DNA from: Candidatus Francisella endociliophora
GTDB lineage: Bacteria > Pseudomonadota > Gammaproteobacteria > Francisellales > Francisellaceae
Direction: 5' to 3'
NCBI RefSeq assembly: GCF_000764555.1
Contig: NZ_CP009574.1
Coordinates: 62,001 to 126,000, forward strand
Length of the DNA stretch: 64,000 bases
Part shown: in pieces, positions 37,592 through 46,944 of the stretch
How positions within the stretch are numbered: position 1 is the stretch's first letter
How the letters are laid out: each line of letters opens with the position of its first letter
Translations under genes and position numbers: made by a program
The notes under the pieces: generated by a model
What the model was told of the DNA's origin: nothing
Seen by the model: the letters and a program-made list of their open reading frames with translations, nothing else
Database searches by the model: none

Positions 37592-38577
37592 AATTTTTCT
37601 TTGATAATATTGTATAGCATTTCAACATGTTCTTGAGAGTCGTTTAGACATGGAATCAGACTAAACTCTTTACCACCTTTTTCAAGGAAGCTTACTTTTT
37701 CTGTAATTGCTAGCTCTTCTAATGTTTCTAAACAGTCGACACTAAAACCAGGTGCAATAACTACCACTTTTTTATCTTGTTTTGCAAGCTCTTCTAGTTT
37801 TACAGTTGTATAAGGTTCTAGCCATTTCTTGGGACCGAAACGAGATTGGAAAGATAAAGCAAATTCTATATTTGGATATTCACTTTCTAGTGATTCTTTA
37901 ACTAATCTGTAGGTTTTATGACAGTGACAGTAATATGGATCACCTTTATCAAAGTACTCTTTCGGTAAGCCATGGAAAGAAAAAAGAACAGTATCTGGTT
38001 TGTAATCTAAGTTTTGTAAATGCTCTTTAACCTGATTGCTTATTGTTTGTATATGATACTTATTATCGTAATATGGATTAATTCCCTTGATAGTTGGCTG
38101 CCAACGAAGACTTTTTAGTACCCTATAAACTTCATCATAAACTGTTGCAGTAGTAGTGGCAGAATACTGAGGGTATAAAGGAAATATTGCAATCTCAGTA
38201 GCCCCTTGCTCTTGTAAGCTTTTTATTTTACTTTCGACACTTGGGTTGCCATATCGCATAGCACAGTCAACAATATAGTTATCTAAATTTTTATTGAGTG
38301 CTTTAGCAAGATTTTCGGTATAAAGTAAAAGAGGGGATTTATTATGCTCTTTATTCCAAACTGCTTCATAAGTATGGACATTCTTCTTGGAGCGAATAGG
38401 TAGGATAATAAGATTTAATATTAGTTTCCATAATATTGGATTTGCCTCAATAACACGTCTATCAGATAAAAATTCACGTAGATATCTTTTGATAGATTTA
38501 GCATCATAATTATCTGGAGTTCCTAGATTTACTAGTAAAATAGCTTTTCTATTATATTCTTTGCTATATTCCTGCAT
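37588..38577 (-). CDS. hemH: Ferrochelatase
   Basis: HemH inserts Fe(II) into protoporphyrin IX, the last step of haem synthesis. The 329-residue protein has VNLGTPDNYDAKSIKRYL at the N-terminus, FPLYPQYSATTTATV, the catalytic-histidine motif LFSFHGLPKEY, DPYYCHCHKTYRL and the catalytic glutamate segment FSVDCLETLEELAI. It is the first gene of a hemH-phrB pair, coupled by an ATGA overlap. Photolyase uses a flavin rather than haem, so the pairing is not plainly functional. Confidence 0.95.
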   Translation of the reverse strand: MQEYSKEYNRKAILLVNLGTPDNYDAKSIKRYLREFLSDRRVIEANPILWKLILNLIILPIRSKKNVHTYEAVWNKEHNKSPLLLYTENLAKALNKNLDNYIVDCAMRYGNPSVESKIKSLQEQGATEIAIFPLYPQYSATTTATVYDEVYRVLKSLRWQPTIKGINPYYDNKYHIQTISNQVKEHLQNLDYKPDTVLFSFHGLPKEYFDKGDPYYCHCHKTYRLVKESLESEYPNIEFALSFQSRFGPKKWLEPYTTVKLEELAKQDKKVVVIAPGFSVDCLETLEELAITEKVSFLEKGGKEFSLIPCLNDSQEHVEMLYNIIKEKL

Positions 38578-38710
38578 ATATTTTATTACAAAGTTTGGCC
38601 TGATGTAATTGTAACAAATAATTTGTTTTCTAAAGTTAAATTTTCTTCATAAATAAAATAAGTAAGCTATAATGAAAATAGACTAACAAGTCTTTGTAAG
38701 GAGATATACT

Positions 38711-38965
38711 ATGAAAAAATTAGCATTAATATCATTTGGGATTTTAGGGGTAGCTATAAGTTATGCTTATATGCGTCCAGCAGATCCATATAATATGTAT
38801 GATGGTCCAGAAGTTAAGGAAGAAAGAGCTGAGGGTTCAGCATATGTGCCACCAGATAGAGAGTTTATTAATTCTAGATATGGTGAGTATATAGATAATA
38901 GAGAATCAGAATTTCGTCCTGGTCAAGATGCTGATAGACTTTTCTGGTCTTATAGTCAGCCTTAA
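38711..38965 (+). CDS. Small secreted hypothetical protein
   Basis: An 84-residue protein with an N-terminal signal peptide (about residues 1-19, ending ISYAY) and a mature part rich in Glu, Asp, Tyr and Pro. I recognise no domain. An AAGGAG ribosome site lies 8 bases before the start, and a TATAAT box is at 38668-38673, so the gene appears to be expressed alone. No cysteine is present, so it is not a lipoprotein and has no disulfide. Confidence 0.6.
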   Translation: MKKLALISFGILGVAISYAYMRPADPYNMYDGPEVKEERAEGSAYVPPDREFINSRYGEYIDNRESEFRPGQDADRLFWSYSQP

Positions 38966-39016
38966 ATACTGTATAATATTCTCAAATTAAACTAATTCTT
39001 TAAAAATTATCTAAAA

Positions 39017-39859
39017 ATGCAACAATGGCACCAATTGAGTTTTGATATTAATTCTAATCAGCTAGAGCTTTTTGAAGAGTATCTTTTTGATAATAATGCT
39101 GGTTCAGTTACAACAACTAAAAAATCTGATGATCTAATTACTTTAACAATTCTTTATGAAAATCAGCATAATATTGAGAGTATAATCTCAAGTATTTCAA
39201 AATTTTTTGAAAATAGCTTAAAAAGTGAAATAAATTATGAAATTATCAAAGATCAGCAATGGGAAGCTGCTTGGTTATATGATTATGAGCCAATAAAGAT
39301 TGGTAAAAATATTGTAGTATATCCAAACTGGCGTGAGCCTCCACAAGACAATGATCATATATATATAATAGTTGATCCAAGTATTGCTTTTGGTTGTGGT
39401 AATCATGAAACCACTAAGATGTGCCTTGAGTGGTTAGAAGAACATGTTGTGAAGGGTTCAACAGTTTTGGATTATGGTTGTGGTACTGGAGTGCTAGCTA
39501 TAGGAGCTGTCAAACTGGGTGCTAATTATGCCGAAGGTATAGATATAGATCCAAATTCAATAGAATCTTCACAGAAAAATGCCAAAGAAAATAATGTAGC
39601 TGATAAAACTTGCTTTAGTGACAATCAACCAACACAAAAATTTGATCTAGTAGTAGCAAATATCTTTTCAAATGTGCTTATAAGCTTGAGTAAAAGTATA
39701 GCAAGCAGCTTAAAATCAGGTGGTAGATTAGCATTATCAGGAATTATAGAAAACCAAGTTGACGAAGTTCAACAAGAGTTTGCAAAGTATGGTATTTCAT
39801 TTGAGCAGTCAAACCAAATGGGACAGTGGTTTTTATTAAAAGGTAAAAAAAATAAATAA
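39017..39859 (+). CDS. prmA: Ribosomal protein L11 methyltransferase PrmA
   Basis: PrmA trimethylates ribosomal protein L11. The 280-residue protein has a small N-terminal substrate-recognition domain (about 1-90) with WHQLSFDINSNQLELFEEYLF, then the Rossmann methyltransferase domain with DPSIAFGCGNHETTKMCLEWL, the SAM motif VLDYGCGTGVLAIGAVKLGA near residue 153, and the catalytic-loop VVANIFSNVL (NI/LxxxxL motif). Length is slightly below the E. coli protein. Confidence 0.94.
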   Translation: MQQWHQLSFDINSNQLELFEEYLFDNNAGSVTTTKKSDDLITLTILYENQHNIESIISSISKFFENSLKSEINYEIIKDQQWEAAWLYDYEPIKIGKNIVVYPNWREPPQDNDHIYIIVDPSIAFGCGNHETTKMCLEWLEEHVVKGSTVLDYGCGTGVLAIGAVKLGANYAEGIDIDPNSIESSQKNAKENNVADKTCFSDNQPTQKFDLVVANIFSNVLISLSKSIASSLKSGGRLALSGIIENQVDEVQQEFAKYGISFEQSNQMGQWFLLKGKKNK

Positions 39860-39888
39860 AATTTATATATTGATTTATTAATTTTTAA

Positions 39889-39917
39889 TTGACATGAAGA
39901 TGGCAGATTATTATAGT
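39889..39917 (+). promoter_or_regulatory. Sigma-70-type promoter before the 123-residue protein gene
   Basis: TTGACA (39889-39894) and TATAGT (39912-39917) are separated by 17 bases, a nearly ideal housekeeping promoter. It would give a leader of about 55 bases before the start at 39980. This is one of the best promoter matches in the window, implying strong expression of the small gene downstream. Confidence 0.65.
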
Positions 39918-39979
39918 TGATTATAGGCGTTTAATAAAGAGATGTCTGAAAGCAATAATCAAACTAAGGAGATATGTAG

Positions 39980-40351
39980 ATGTTTGGTAAATTAAAAGAA
40001 AAAGCAATGGGTGCAGCAAAAGAAAAAGTTACAGTAAAAGTACAAGAAATAGCTGGACCAGGAATCCAGCAGCATATAGATACTTTTAAGAACTTAAAAG
40101 TATCTGATGTATCAGATGATTCTAAATATAATACTGTATTAGTAACTCCTGTATGGGCATCAATAAAAGCTCAAATCGGTCCTGTTGAAGGTCTTGCAAA
40201 AAAAGCAGGTATTGATTTGCAAGATAGACTTACTAAAGGTCTTTTCAATGTAAGAGATGAATTAATAGTTGTAGAGGGTGAGTCAGTAAAATTACATCAA
40301 GATTTTAATGCTAAATTAGTTCCCACAATCATGAATGCTTTCAAAAACTAA
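39980..40351 (+). CDS. Hypothetical small cytoplasmic protein behind a strong promoter
   Basis: A 123-residue protein that I do not recognise. It starts with a Lys/Ala-rich amphipathic helix (MFGKLKEKAMGAAKEKV) that might touch membranes, followed by mixed segments including VTPVWASIKAQIGPVEGLAKKAG. It has no signal peptide or cysteine. The ribosome site AAGGAG lies 9 bases upstream, and the promoter at 39889 is near consensus, so it is probably abundant. It stands alone between prmA and dusB. Confidence 0.65.
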   Translation: MFGKLKEKAMGAAKEKVTVKVQEIAGPGIQQHIDTFKNLKVSDVSDDSKYNTVLVTPVWASIKAQIGPVEGLAKKAGIDLQDRLTKGLFNVRDELIVVEGESVKLHQDFNAKLVPTIMNAFKN

Positions 40352-40500
40352 TCTAATTAATAAATTTTTATCTATTTATTCTTTTTATGTATTTTTTTAT
40401 TAAAAATTACTGTTCAAGTAATTGAGATAGTATACTAGTTCAATATTTACGATTAATTATAAAATTGAGCTATATTTGTATTGTAACTTAATAGGAAAAA

Positions 40501-41478
40501 ATGAGCTTTAAAATAGCAGATATCGAGATCGAAAATAATGTCGTACTTGCTCCAATGGCAGGCTTTTGTGATAGTGCCTTTCGCACTATATGCAAAGAGC
40601 ATGGAGCAGGGCTGATCTATACTGAGATGGTGAGTAACAAAGCCGTAGTAGAGCGAAATTGGGAAACCATGGAAATGCTCTATATGGAGAACAGCGAAAA
40701 ACCACTAGGGATACAGATATTTGGTACAGACCTTGAAAGTTTCGTTGGTGCGACAAAATATATTGCTGAGAATACCGAGTGTGATTTTTTAGATATAAAT
40801 ATGGGTTGTCCGATGCCAAAGATTGCTAAGAAGTTACAAGCTGGTGCAGCACTTCTAAAAGATGTCGATAGAATCCATGAGATACTGACAGAAGTAGTAA
40901 AAGCAGTACATAAACCAGTAACTGTAAAGATGCGTATCGGCTGGGATGATGAAAATATAAATGCAATCGAAGTGGCTAAAGCTTGTGAGGATGCTGGAGT
41001 CAGTGCTATAGCCCTACATGGTCGTACCCGTGAGCAGATGTATACTGGTAAAGCAAATTGGGATATTATCCGGGATGTAAAAAAAGCGGTTGATACAGTC
41101 GTAATTGGTAATGGTGATGTATTTTGTCCACATAGTGCAAAAGCTATGATCGAGCATACAGGTGTAGATGCTGTAATGGTAGGGCGAGCTTCTCGTGGTA
41201 ATCCCTGGATATTTCGACAAATTGCAGAGTACTTGAATACGGGTGAGATAATATCTCCACCAAATGCAGCAGAGCGTGTCGAAGTATTAGGTGAGCATCT
41301 AAGAAGACTTATTAAGCTTAAAACTGCAAAAGTAGCCGTTAAAGAAATTCGTACTCATGCAAGCTTTTATCTTCAAGATTTACCAGGCTCTAAAGAGTTT
41401 AGGCAAAAATTAAATCAGTTAGTAGATGAGCAGGAGATTTTTAGAGTTTTAGAAGAGTATAAAGACTTTTTAAAATAG
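40501..41478 (+). CDS. dusB: tRNA-dihydrouridine synthase (DusB-like)
   Basis: An FMN enzyme that reduces uridine to dihydrouridine in the tRNA D-loop. The 325-residue protein has [17 protein letters not shown], catalytic Cys103 in [33 protein letters not shown] and VVIGNGDVF for FMN, and a C-terminal helical tRNA-binding domain. Its wording ([20 protein letters not shown]) is closer, from memory, to Firmicutes DusB than to the gammaproteobacterial protein. The first 780 bases or so are near 45-48% G+C in sampled rows, against about a third in neighbours, then drop near 41280. No fis gene follows. It overlaps dinB tail to tail by 9 bases. Confidence 0.9.
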   Translation: MSFKIADIEIENNVVLAPMAGFCDSAFRTICKEHGAGLIYTEMVSNKAVVERNWETMEMLYMENSEKPLGIQIFGTDLESFVGATKYIAENTECDFLDINMGCPMPKIAKKLQAGAALLKDVDRIHEILTEVVKAVHKPVTVKMRIGWDDENINAIEVAKACEDAGVSAIALHGRTREQMYTGKANWDIIRDVKKAVDTVVIGNGDVFCPHSAKAMIEHTGVDAVMVGRASRGNPWIFRQIAEYLNTGEIISPPNAAERVEVLGEHLRRLIKLKTAKVAVKEIRTHASFYLQDLPGSKEFRQKLNQLVDEQEIFRVLEEYKDFLK

Positions 41479-42519
41479 TGTCATCTGCTTATTATCAGCT
41501 TCACCCAAGCGTATACCAATACCAATTAATCGAATCGGATGATTTTGTTTTTGATGTAACTCGATTATTAGATTCTTTAGGGCTACTTGATCTAGAGTTT
41601 TAGCTACTCTAGTTAGACTTGTTTTATTAAATTTTATATCTGTGAATTTAATAACAATACCTACTATAGATTTATAATGCTCTTCTGACATACGGCTAGT
41701 TAGTTTTTGATATAAGTTTGGTAACTTATCTAAACAATCTTTGAGAGTTTTTAAATCTTCTAAATATGTATTCTCAACACTTACAGATTTACGAATACGA
41801 ATAGGATTAACTTCACGGTTATCAATACCTCTAGCATAGTTATATAAACTAGCTCCAAATTTGCCGAACTTATTTATAAGGGTAGATAAGCTTAGTTGCT
41901 GCAAGTCTAAGCAGGTTTCAACATTCATATTTTTTAGTTTTTCTTGGGAAACTTTACCAACACCAAAAAGTTTCTTAACAGGTAGATCTTTAACAAAGTT
42001 ATCAACTTGCTCTGGAGTGATTACGTATAGTCCATTAGGTTTGTTGATATCACTGGCTATTTTTGCAAGCAGTTTATTTGGAGCAACTCCTGCTGATCCT
42101 GTTAGGCCAGTTTTATCAAATATCTCTTGCTTGATAGCTTGAGCGATTAAGGTTGCACTATTTTGATATTTTAATATATCTGTAACATCAAGATAGGCTT
42201 CATCTAAAGATAGTGGTTCAACTTTATCTGTGAAAGAGTGAAAAATCTCACGAATAATTTCAGAAGCAGCCTTATATTTTGCAAAGTCTGTATTTAATAG
42301 TATTAGATTAGGGCATTTTTGTATAGCTATAGCAGTAGGCATAGCTGAATGTACGCCATATTTTCTAGCGATATAATTACATGTAGAAATCACACCACGT
42401 TTAGGGTTAGTGCCACCAACAGCAAATGGCTTATCCTTTAGTATTGGGTTTGCTTTTTCTTCTACCTGAGCGAAGAAATAATCCATATCTATATGTATGA
42501 TTTTTTTTATTTTGCTCAT
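41470..42519 (-). CDS. dinB: DNA polymerase IV
   Basis: A Y-family translesion polymerase of 349 residues. The palm acidic residues are in [12 protein letters not shown] and [10 protein letters not shown]. The segment [23 protein letters not shown] contains the steric-gate region, and [21 protein letters not shown] and KLFGVGKVS are the thumb helix-hairpin-helix parts. The last residues QMTLF form a beta-clamp binding motif. Nothing resembling a LexA box was searched for in detail. The gene converges on dusB. Confidence 0.95.
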   Translation of the reverse strand: MSKIKKIIHIDMDYFFAQVEEKANPILKDKPFAVGGTNPKRGVISTCNYIARKYGVHSAMPTAIAIQKCPNLILLNTDFAKYKAASEIIREIFHSFTDKVEPLSLDEAYLDVTDILKYQNSATLIAQAIKQEIFDKTGLTGSAGVAPNKLLAKIASDINKPNGLYVITPEQVDNFVKDLPVKKLFGVGKVSQEKLKNMNVETCLDLQQLSLSTLINKFGKFGASLYNYARGIDNREVNPIRIRKSVSVENTYLEDLKTLKDCLDKLPNLYQKLTSRMSEEHYKSIVGIVIKFTDIKFNKTSLTRVAKTLDQVALKNLIIELHQKQNHPIRLIGIGIRLGEADNKQMTLF

Positions 42520-42693
42520 AAGGTTATGATATTGAAAAAGCTAACAATAAAAAGTTAGTTTAAAGAATTGATGATAAATAGTGAAGAGTTAATTCCTTAT
42601 TGAATATTAAAGACTAAATAACACTATGTGAGCATTGAGTTTAATTATGTTAAGCCATATAATAATGACCTTATGAATATTAAAGTATTTTTA

Positions 42694-43137
42694 ATGAAAC
42701 GGAAAGGCAAAGCAGGTTTTACATTAGTTGAATTGATGGTTGTAATAGCTATTATTGCGATTCTAGCAGCAATAGCCAAACTATACAACTAGAGCAAAAA
42801 TTAGCTCGGAAATTGAAAAGTTAGGCAGTATAAAAGTTCAAGCTTCAGAATATATTTCTCATAATAATGGAAGTACTGAATATACAGTAAATGATTTAGG
42901 TGATTTACCTAGTGGGGCTAGTATTGGTAGTAATGGAGCATTAGAGTTAGATACCAATGCTATTGTGATTAACTCAACAGTATCATTAGTCCCTACAATT
43001 TCTTCTGGAGCAATATCTTGAATTGCACAGCTTTAGGGCTTACCAATTCTCAGTTGCCATCAATTTGCCAAGTTTCATCAGATTCAGAAGAACCACAAAG
43101 TTCTGAAGGAGGTGGTCAACAAGAAGCCTCTTTTTAA
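42694..43137 (+). pseudogene. Type IV pilin gene inactivated by two frameshifts
   Basis: The start codes a type IVa prepilin: an 8-residue leader MKRKGKAG, then FTLVELMVVIAIIAILAAIA, the class III signal helix. After that the frame hits TAG at 42790, while the second frame continues NYTTRAKISSEIEKLGSIKV, as expected after the usual Ile-Pro; five bases appear to be missing near 42776. This frame ends at TGA 43019. Restoring one G there gives WNCTALGLTNSQLPSICQ with the two C-terminal cysteines of a pilin D-region, running to TAA at 43135. The two lesions leave the total length in frame, but no complete protein can be made. An in-frame ATG at 42673 would lengthen the leader. Confidence 0.85.
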
Positions 43138-43243
43138 AAAATTAATAGTAAGCTGGTATTAGAAACTATAGGAAATAAAGCATTTTTATATTTATGCTAT
43201 AAGGTATATAATTTAGTCCAGTAAATATAAAAACTTTCTCTAA

Positions 43244-45136
43244 ATGATTTTCTTTAAAAATGTATCTTATCAAGTTGAGGTAAAAGAGCTCTTCAGTGAT
43301 ATTAATTTCTCAGTTTTTCCTAATCAAAAAATAGGTTTAGTTGGAAAAAACGGCACAGGAAAAACTACACTTTTTAATCTAATACAAGGCAATTTAACAC
43401 CCGATAAAGGCGATATTGAGATTGCTAAAAATACTCGTATTGTGACAGTTAAGCAAGATGTTGATGATTTTGAAGCTAAAGTAATTGATTATGTAGTTAA
43501 TGGTATAGAGTCATTAAAGCTACTAAAGATCCAAATGCAAAAATCTTTAGAGTCTGAGAACTTTGTTGATTATTCAAAATATCATGAAGAATATGAATCT
43601 CTAGGAGGCTATGCTATAGAGTCTCAAGCTGGAAAATTACTATCTGGTTTAGGTTTTAGTATTAGTCAACTCCAACAAAAAGTAAAAGAGCTCTCTGGAG
43701 GTTGGCAGATTCGTTTAAATTTAGCTCAAGCACTCCTGCAAGAATCAGATATTTTATTATTAGATGAACCAACTAACCATTTGGACTTAGATGCTGTTTT
43801 ATGGTTGGAGGAATATTTACAAGAGTATAAAGGCTCTTTACTACTTATCTCACATGATAGGATCTTTTTAGATAATGTTGTTAAACAGATATTTCATATT
43901 GAGAATAAAAATATAGATACATATACAGGTAATTATTCATCGTATGAGAAGCAAGCTTATGAACAAAAACTTCTACAACAAAAAAGTTTTGAAAAACAAC
44001 AAAAGCATATTGCTCATCTAGAGAGTTTTGTAAATAGATTTAAGGCAAAGGCATCAAAAGCAAAGCAAGCGCAAAGTCGTGTCAAAATGCTTGAAAAAAT
44101 GCAACGCATAGAGTCAGTAAAATCAGAGTCAGAATTTAGTTTTGAATTTAAGCAAGTTAAAGAGCATTTAGGAGGAACTTTAGTAAGTTTGCAGAGTGCA
44201 GATTTAGGATATGGTGATAAAAAGGTTCTCAATAATGTAAAACTTAATATTTACAATGAAATGCGTATTGGGCTTTTGGGTTTAAATGGTGCTGGTAAAT
44301 CAACTTTGATTAAATCTCTAATTGGTGAGATTGATATTCTATCAGGTAAGATTGAGAAACATCCAAATCTTAGAGTAGGGTACTTCTCACAGCATTCATT
44401 AGATATGCTTGATTCTGAAGCTTCACCATTGTTACATATGCAACGTTTAGATTCTCAAGCAACCCAAGAAAAGCTCAGAACTTTTTTAGGGAGCTTTAAT
44501 TTTGTCGGAGATAAAGCATTAGCAAAAGCAGGGACTTTTTCAGGTGGTGAGAAAGCGCGTTTAGCACTAGCTATGATTGTTTATCAAGAGCCTAATTTTC
44601 TTTTACTAGATGAACCAACAAACCATTTGGATATCGGTGTGCGAGAAGCCTTAACTGTAGCATTACAGAGTTTCCAAGGCGCAATTATTCTAGTTTCTCA
44701 TGATAGATTCTTACTTGAATCAACAGTTGATGAGTATATGCTAGTAGGCGAGGGTCAAGTTAAGCCATTTGATGGTGATATGAAGGATTATTACAAATAT
44801 ATTCTAGAAGTTAAAAAAGCAGAAAATAATATATCAAGTACACTATCTAAACCTAGTGATGATTCTAAAAAACAAGCTAAAAAATTATCAGCAAATAAAA
44901 GAAAACAATTAAAACCATTGCAGGATAAAGTTAAAAAATTAGAAAGAGCTTTAGAAAAATTACAACAGCAAGACTCACAAATGCAAGAAAAGCTACAAGA
45001 TCAAAACTTATATAATGATAAAGAAAAGCTCCAGCAGATTTTATTTGAGCATTCACAGCTGAAAGACAAAATTGTAGCGGCTGAATTAGAATGGTTTGAA
45101 GCTTTGGAGGAGCTAGAAGAAATTAGGCAAATTTGA
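43244..45136 (+). CDS. yheS: ABC-F ATPase YheS
   Basis: An ABC-F protein of 630 residues with two soluble ABC domains and no membrane segment. Domain 1 has Walker A GKNGTGKTT, signature LSGGWQIRL and Walker B LLLDEPTNHLDLDAV; domain 2 has GLNGAGKST, FSGGEKARL and LLLDEPTNHLD. The linker between them carries NRFKAKASKAKQAQSRVKML, and a C-terminal coiled coil follows near residue 550. Length and motif wording match E. coli YheS, an ABC-F factor that acts on stalled ribosomes. A TATAAT is seen at 43207. It is downstream of the pilin pseudogene. Confidence 0.93.
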   Translation: MIFFKNVSYQVEVKELFSDINFSVFPNQKIGLVGKNGTGKTTLFNLIQGNLTPDKGDIEIAKNTRIVTVKQDVDDFEAKVIDYVVNGIESLKLLKIQMQKSLESENFVDYSKYHEEYESLGGYAIESQAGKLLSGLGFSISQLQQKVKELSGGWQIRLNLAQALLQESDILLLDEPTNHLDLDAVLWLEEYLQEYKGSLLLISHDRIFLDNVVKQIFHIENKNIDTYTGNYSSYEKQAYEQKLLQQKSFEKQQKHIAHLESFVNRFKAKASKAKQAQSRVKMLEKMQRIESVKSESEFSFEFKQVKEHLGGTLVSLQSADLGYGDKKVLNNVKLNIYNEMRIGLLGLNGAGKSTLIKSLIGEIDILSGKIEKHPNLRVGYFSQHSLDMLDSEASPLLHMQRLDSQATQEKLRTFLGSFNFVGDKALAKAGTFSGGEKARLALAMIVYQEPNFLLLDEPTNHLDIGVREALTVALQSFQGAIILVSHDRFLLESTVDEYMLVGEGQVKPFDGDMKDYYKYILEVKKAENNISSTLSKPSDDSKKQAKKLSANKRKQLKPLQDKVKKLERALEKLQQQDSQMQEKLQDQNLYNDKEKLQQILFEHSQLKDKIVAAELEWFEALEELEEIRQI

Positions 45137-45223
45137 CATTTTAAGCTTGGGGAAATACCATTGATAGTGGAATATGAATGATATATTTCAATTTGTAATA
45201 GAGTATAACTAAGGAGGCTTGTT

Positions 45224-45391
45224 ATGTTGTATTGGAGTCTAATATTTTTAATTGTTGCAATTGTCGCCGCAATTTTTGGTTTTGGAGGTATCGCTTCGGT
45301 AGCTGCGGGGTTTGCTAAGATAGCTTTTGTAGTTTTTTTAATTTTATTTATAATATCTGCGATTTTAAGTTTGATAAATAAGAAAAAATGA
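45224..45391 (+). CDS. ytjA: Small DUF1328 membrane protein (YtjA family)
   Basis: A 55-residue protein made almost wholly of two hydrophobic helices: [20 protein letters not shown], then [19 protein letters not shown] and a short Lys tail. This is the DUF1328/YtjA pattern of small inner-membrane proteins. The ribosome site AAGGAGG is a perfect match, 7 bases before the ATG. In other bacteria members are often stress-induced, but no function is established. It lies between yheS and the nrd operon, which converges on it. Confidence 0.85.
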   Translation: MLYWSLIFLIVAIVAAIFGFGGIASVAAGFAKIAFVVFLILFIISAILSLINKKK

Positions 45392-45442
45392 TTATATAAA
45401 AATAAAAAAGTTTAATCTTATATCCTCTGTAAAAAATAGTTG

Positions 45443-46672
45443 TTATTTATAAGCTGCATCCCAGTTACCAGTAAGACCAGCAACTTCATACTCTGTTACA
45501 CGATTCTCAAAGAAATTAGTATGATCAGCACCATTTAAAATCCATTCTAACCAAGTTAAAGGGTTTTTATCAATATTATAGACTTCTTTAAGTCCTAATT
45601 GATTCAGTCGTCTATCTGTAATATGACGGATGTATTCTTTTACTTCATCTGCTTTTAGACCTTCAATAGTTCCAAGCTCATAAGCAAGATCAATAAATTT
45701 ATCTTCTAGTTCTACAGCTTTTGTAGCCATTAGATAAATTTCTTTTTTAAACTCATTGTCAACTATATACGGGTTCTCTTGGCAATATATTCTAAATAAA
45801 GCGGCATTACCTTCAACGTGCATAGATTCATCACGAATTGACCATTCTACTACTTTACCCATACCTTTCATTTTTCCAAAACGTTGGAAGTTAAGTAACA
45901 TAGCAAATGATGCAAATAAGGCAACCCCTTCATTAAATACAGTTTTAGCAAGACATAGCCCTAAACCACGGCGAGTAGAAGGATCTGCATCCATCATAAA
46001 TTCAATCTTGTCAGTCATAGCCTTATATTCTAAAAAAGCATGATATTCAGCATCAGGTAAACCTAAAGTATCATTTAAAAGGGCATAAGCTCTTTGGTGA
46101 ATACCTTCACGAGCTGCAAAAGAGCCAAGCATATTTCTGACTTCGTTATTCTTAAAAGCTGGAATAAACTGATCATAGTAGTTTTGACCTACAGCTACAT
46201 CTGATTGAGTAAAAAGTCTTAGAATATTTGTTATATATTCTTTTTCTACTTTTGTGATTTTACCATTTTTCCAGTCTGTAACATCTTCTGATAAATCAAT
46301 CTCATCTTCGATCCAGTGAGCTTTCTCATGCTTAACTGTTAGATCAACAGCCCATGGGTAGCTAAATGGTTTATAAGTTTTTGAGAATGTCGTTAAAGAT
46401 GATCCTTTAACTCTAGCTACAACTTCACCAGCCCTAGCCATAAGGTTATCATAACCACCTATATGTACATTTCCAACAAAGATTTGTGGTACAGATTTTA
46501 CATGCTCCTCTACTAAAAGTATGTTCTTGTTAACTTCTGAATAAAATTTAAATCTTTCTTCATCATTATCAAGAGTTATTTGTGTAAAAGGGATGTCATT
46601 TGCACCAAACCAGCTTTTTGCAAGATCACAGAAAGGACAGTTTGTTTTAGTGTATATTTTTACTTCAACCAT
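45443..46672 (-). CDS. nrdB: Ribonucleotide reductase radical subunit NrdB fused to glutaredoxin
   Basis: This 409-residue protein has an N-terminal glutaredoxin domain (about 1-88, active-site CPFC at 12-15, VPQIFVGNVHIGG for glutathione binding) joined to a class I NrdB. The dimetal ligands are all present: Asp158, Glu189, His192, Glu248, Glu282 and His285, with the radical tyrosine Tyr196 in IHQRAY. It should therefore form a metal-tyrosyl radical cofactor. The fused glutaredoxin probably re-reduces NrdA. Such fusions are known, for example in Facklamia ignava. The gene is last in a tight operon nrdA-grx-nrdB with gaps of 6 and 5 bases. Confidence 0.95.
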   Translation of the reverse strand: MVEVKIYTKTNCPFCDLAKSWFGANDIPFTQITLDNDEERFKFYSEVNKNILLVEEHVKSVPQIFVGNVHIGGYDNLMARAGEVVARVKGSSLTTFSKTYKPFSYPWAVDLTVKHEKAHWIEDEIDLSEDVTDWKNGKITKVEKEYITNILRLFTQSDVAVGQNYYDQFIPAFKNNEVRNMLGSFAAREGIHQRAYALLNDTLGLPDAEYHAFLEYKAMTDKIEFMMDADPSTRRGLGLCLAKTVFNEGVALFASFAMLLNFQRFGKMKGMGKVVEWSIRDESMHVEGNAALFRIYCQENPYIVDNEFKKEIYLMATKAVELEDKFIDLAYELGTIEGLKADEVKEYIRHITDRRLNQLGLKEVYNIDKNPLTWLEWILNGADHTNFFENRVTEYEVAGLTGNWDAAYK

Positions 46673-46677
46673 TATAT

Positions 46678-46938
46678 CTACTTCTTATTTAAAATTTTAT
46701 CAGCATATGCTTTTAGCTCTGTAAAGCCACCAATATGCTCATTATCTACAAATATCTGTGGCACAGTTGAAATAGGGTAGTTAACTTTGCCACTTTCATT
46801 CATATCATTATAGAACTTAGTACGTTCATTATAATCATCTATAATAATTTCTTCAAAAGCAATTTGATTTTGTTCAAACCATTGTTTTGCCCATACACAA
46901 AAAGGGCAACCATTTCTACTATATATCTTAACATTCAT
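46678..46938 (-). CDS. grxA: Glutaredoxin between nrdA and nrdB
   Basis: An 86-residue dithiol glutaredoxin with the active site CPFC at 11-14 and STVPQIFVDNEHIGGFTEL, the glutathione-binding part. It is clearly related to the domain fused to NrdB next door (shared CPFC..AK.WF, ERxKFY and VPQIFV..xHIGG), so the two arose by duplication. It probably supplies electrons to ribonucleotide reductase. It starts 6 bases after nrdA and ends 5 bases before nrdB. Confidence 0.92.
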   Translation of the reverse strand: MNVKIYSRNGCPFCVWAKQWFEQNQIAFEEIIIDDYNERTKFYNDMNESGKVNYPISTVPQIFVDNEHIGGFTELKAYADKILNKK

Positions 46939-46944
46939 TTTATT

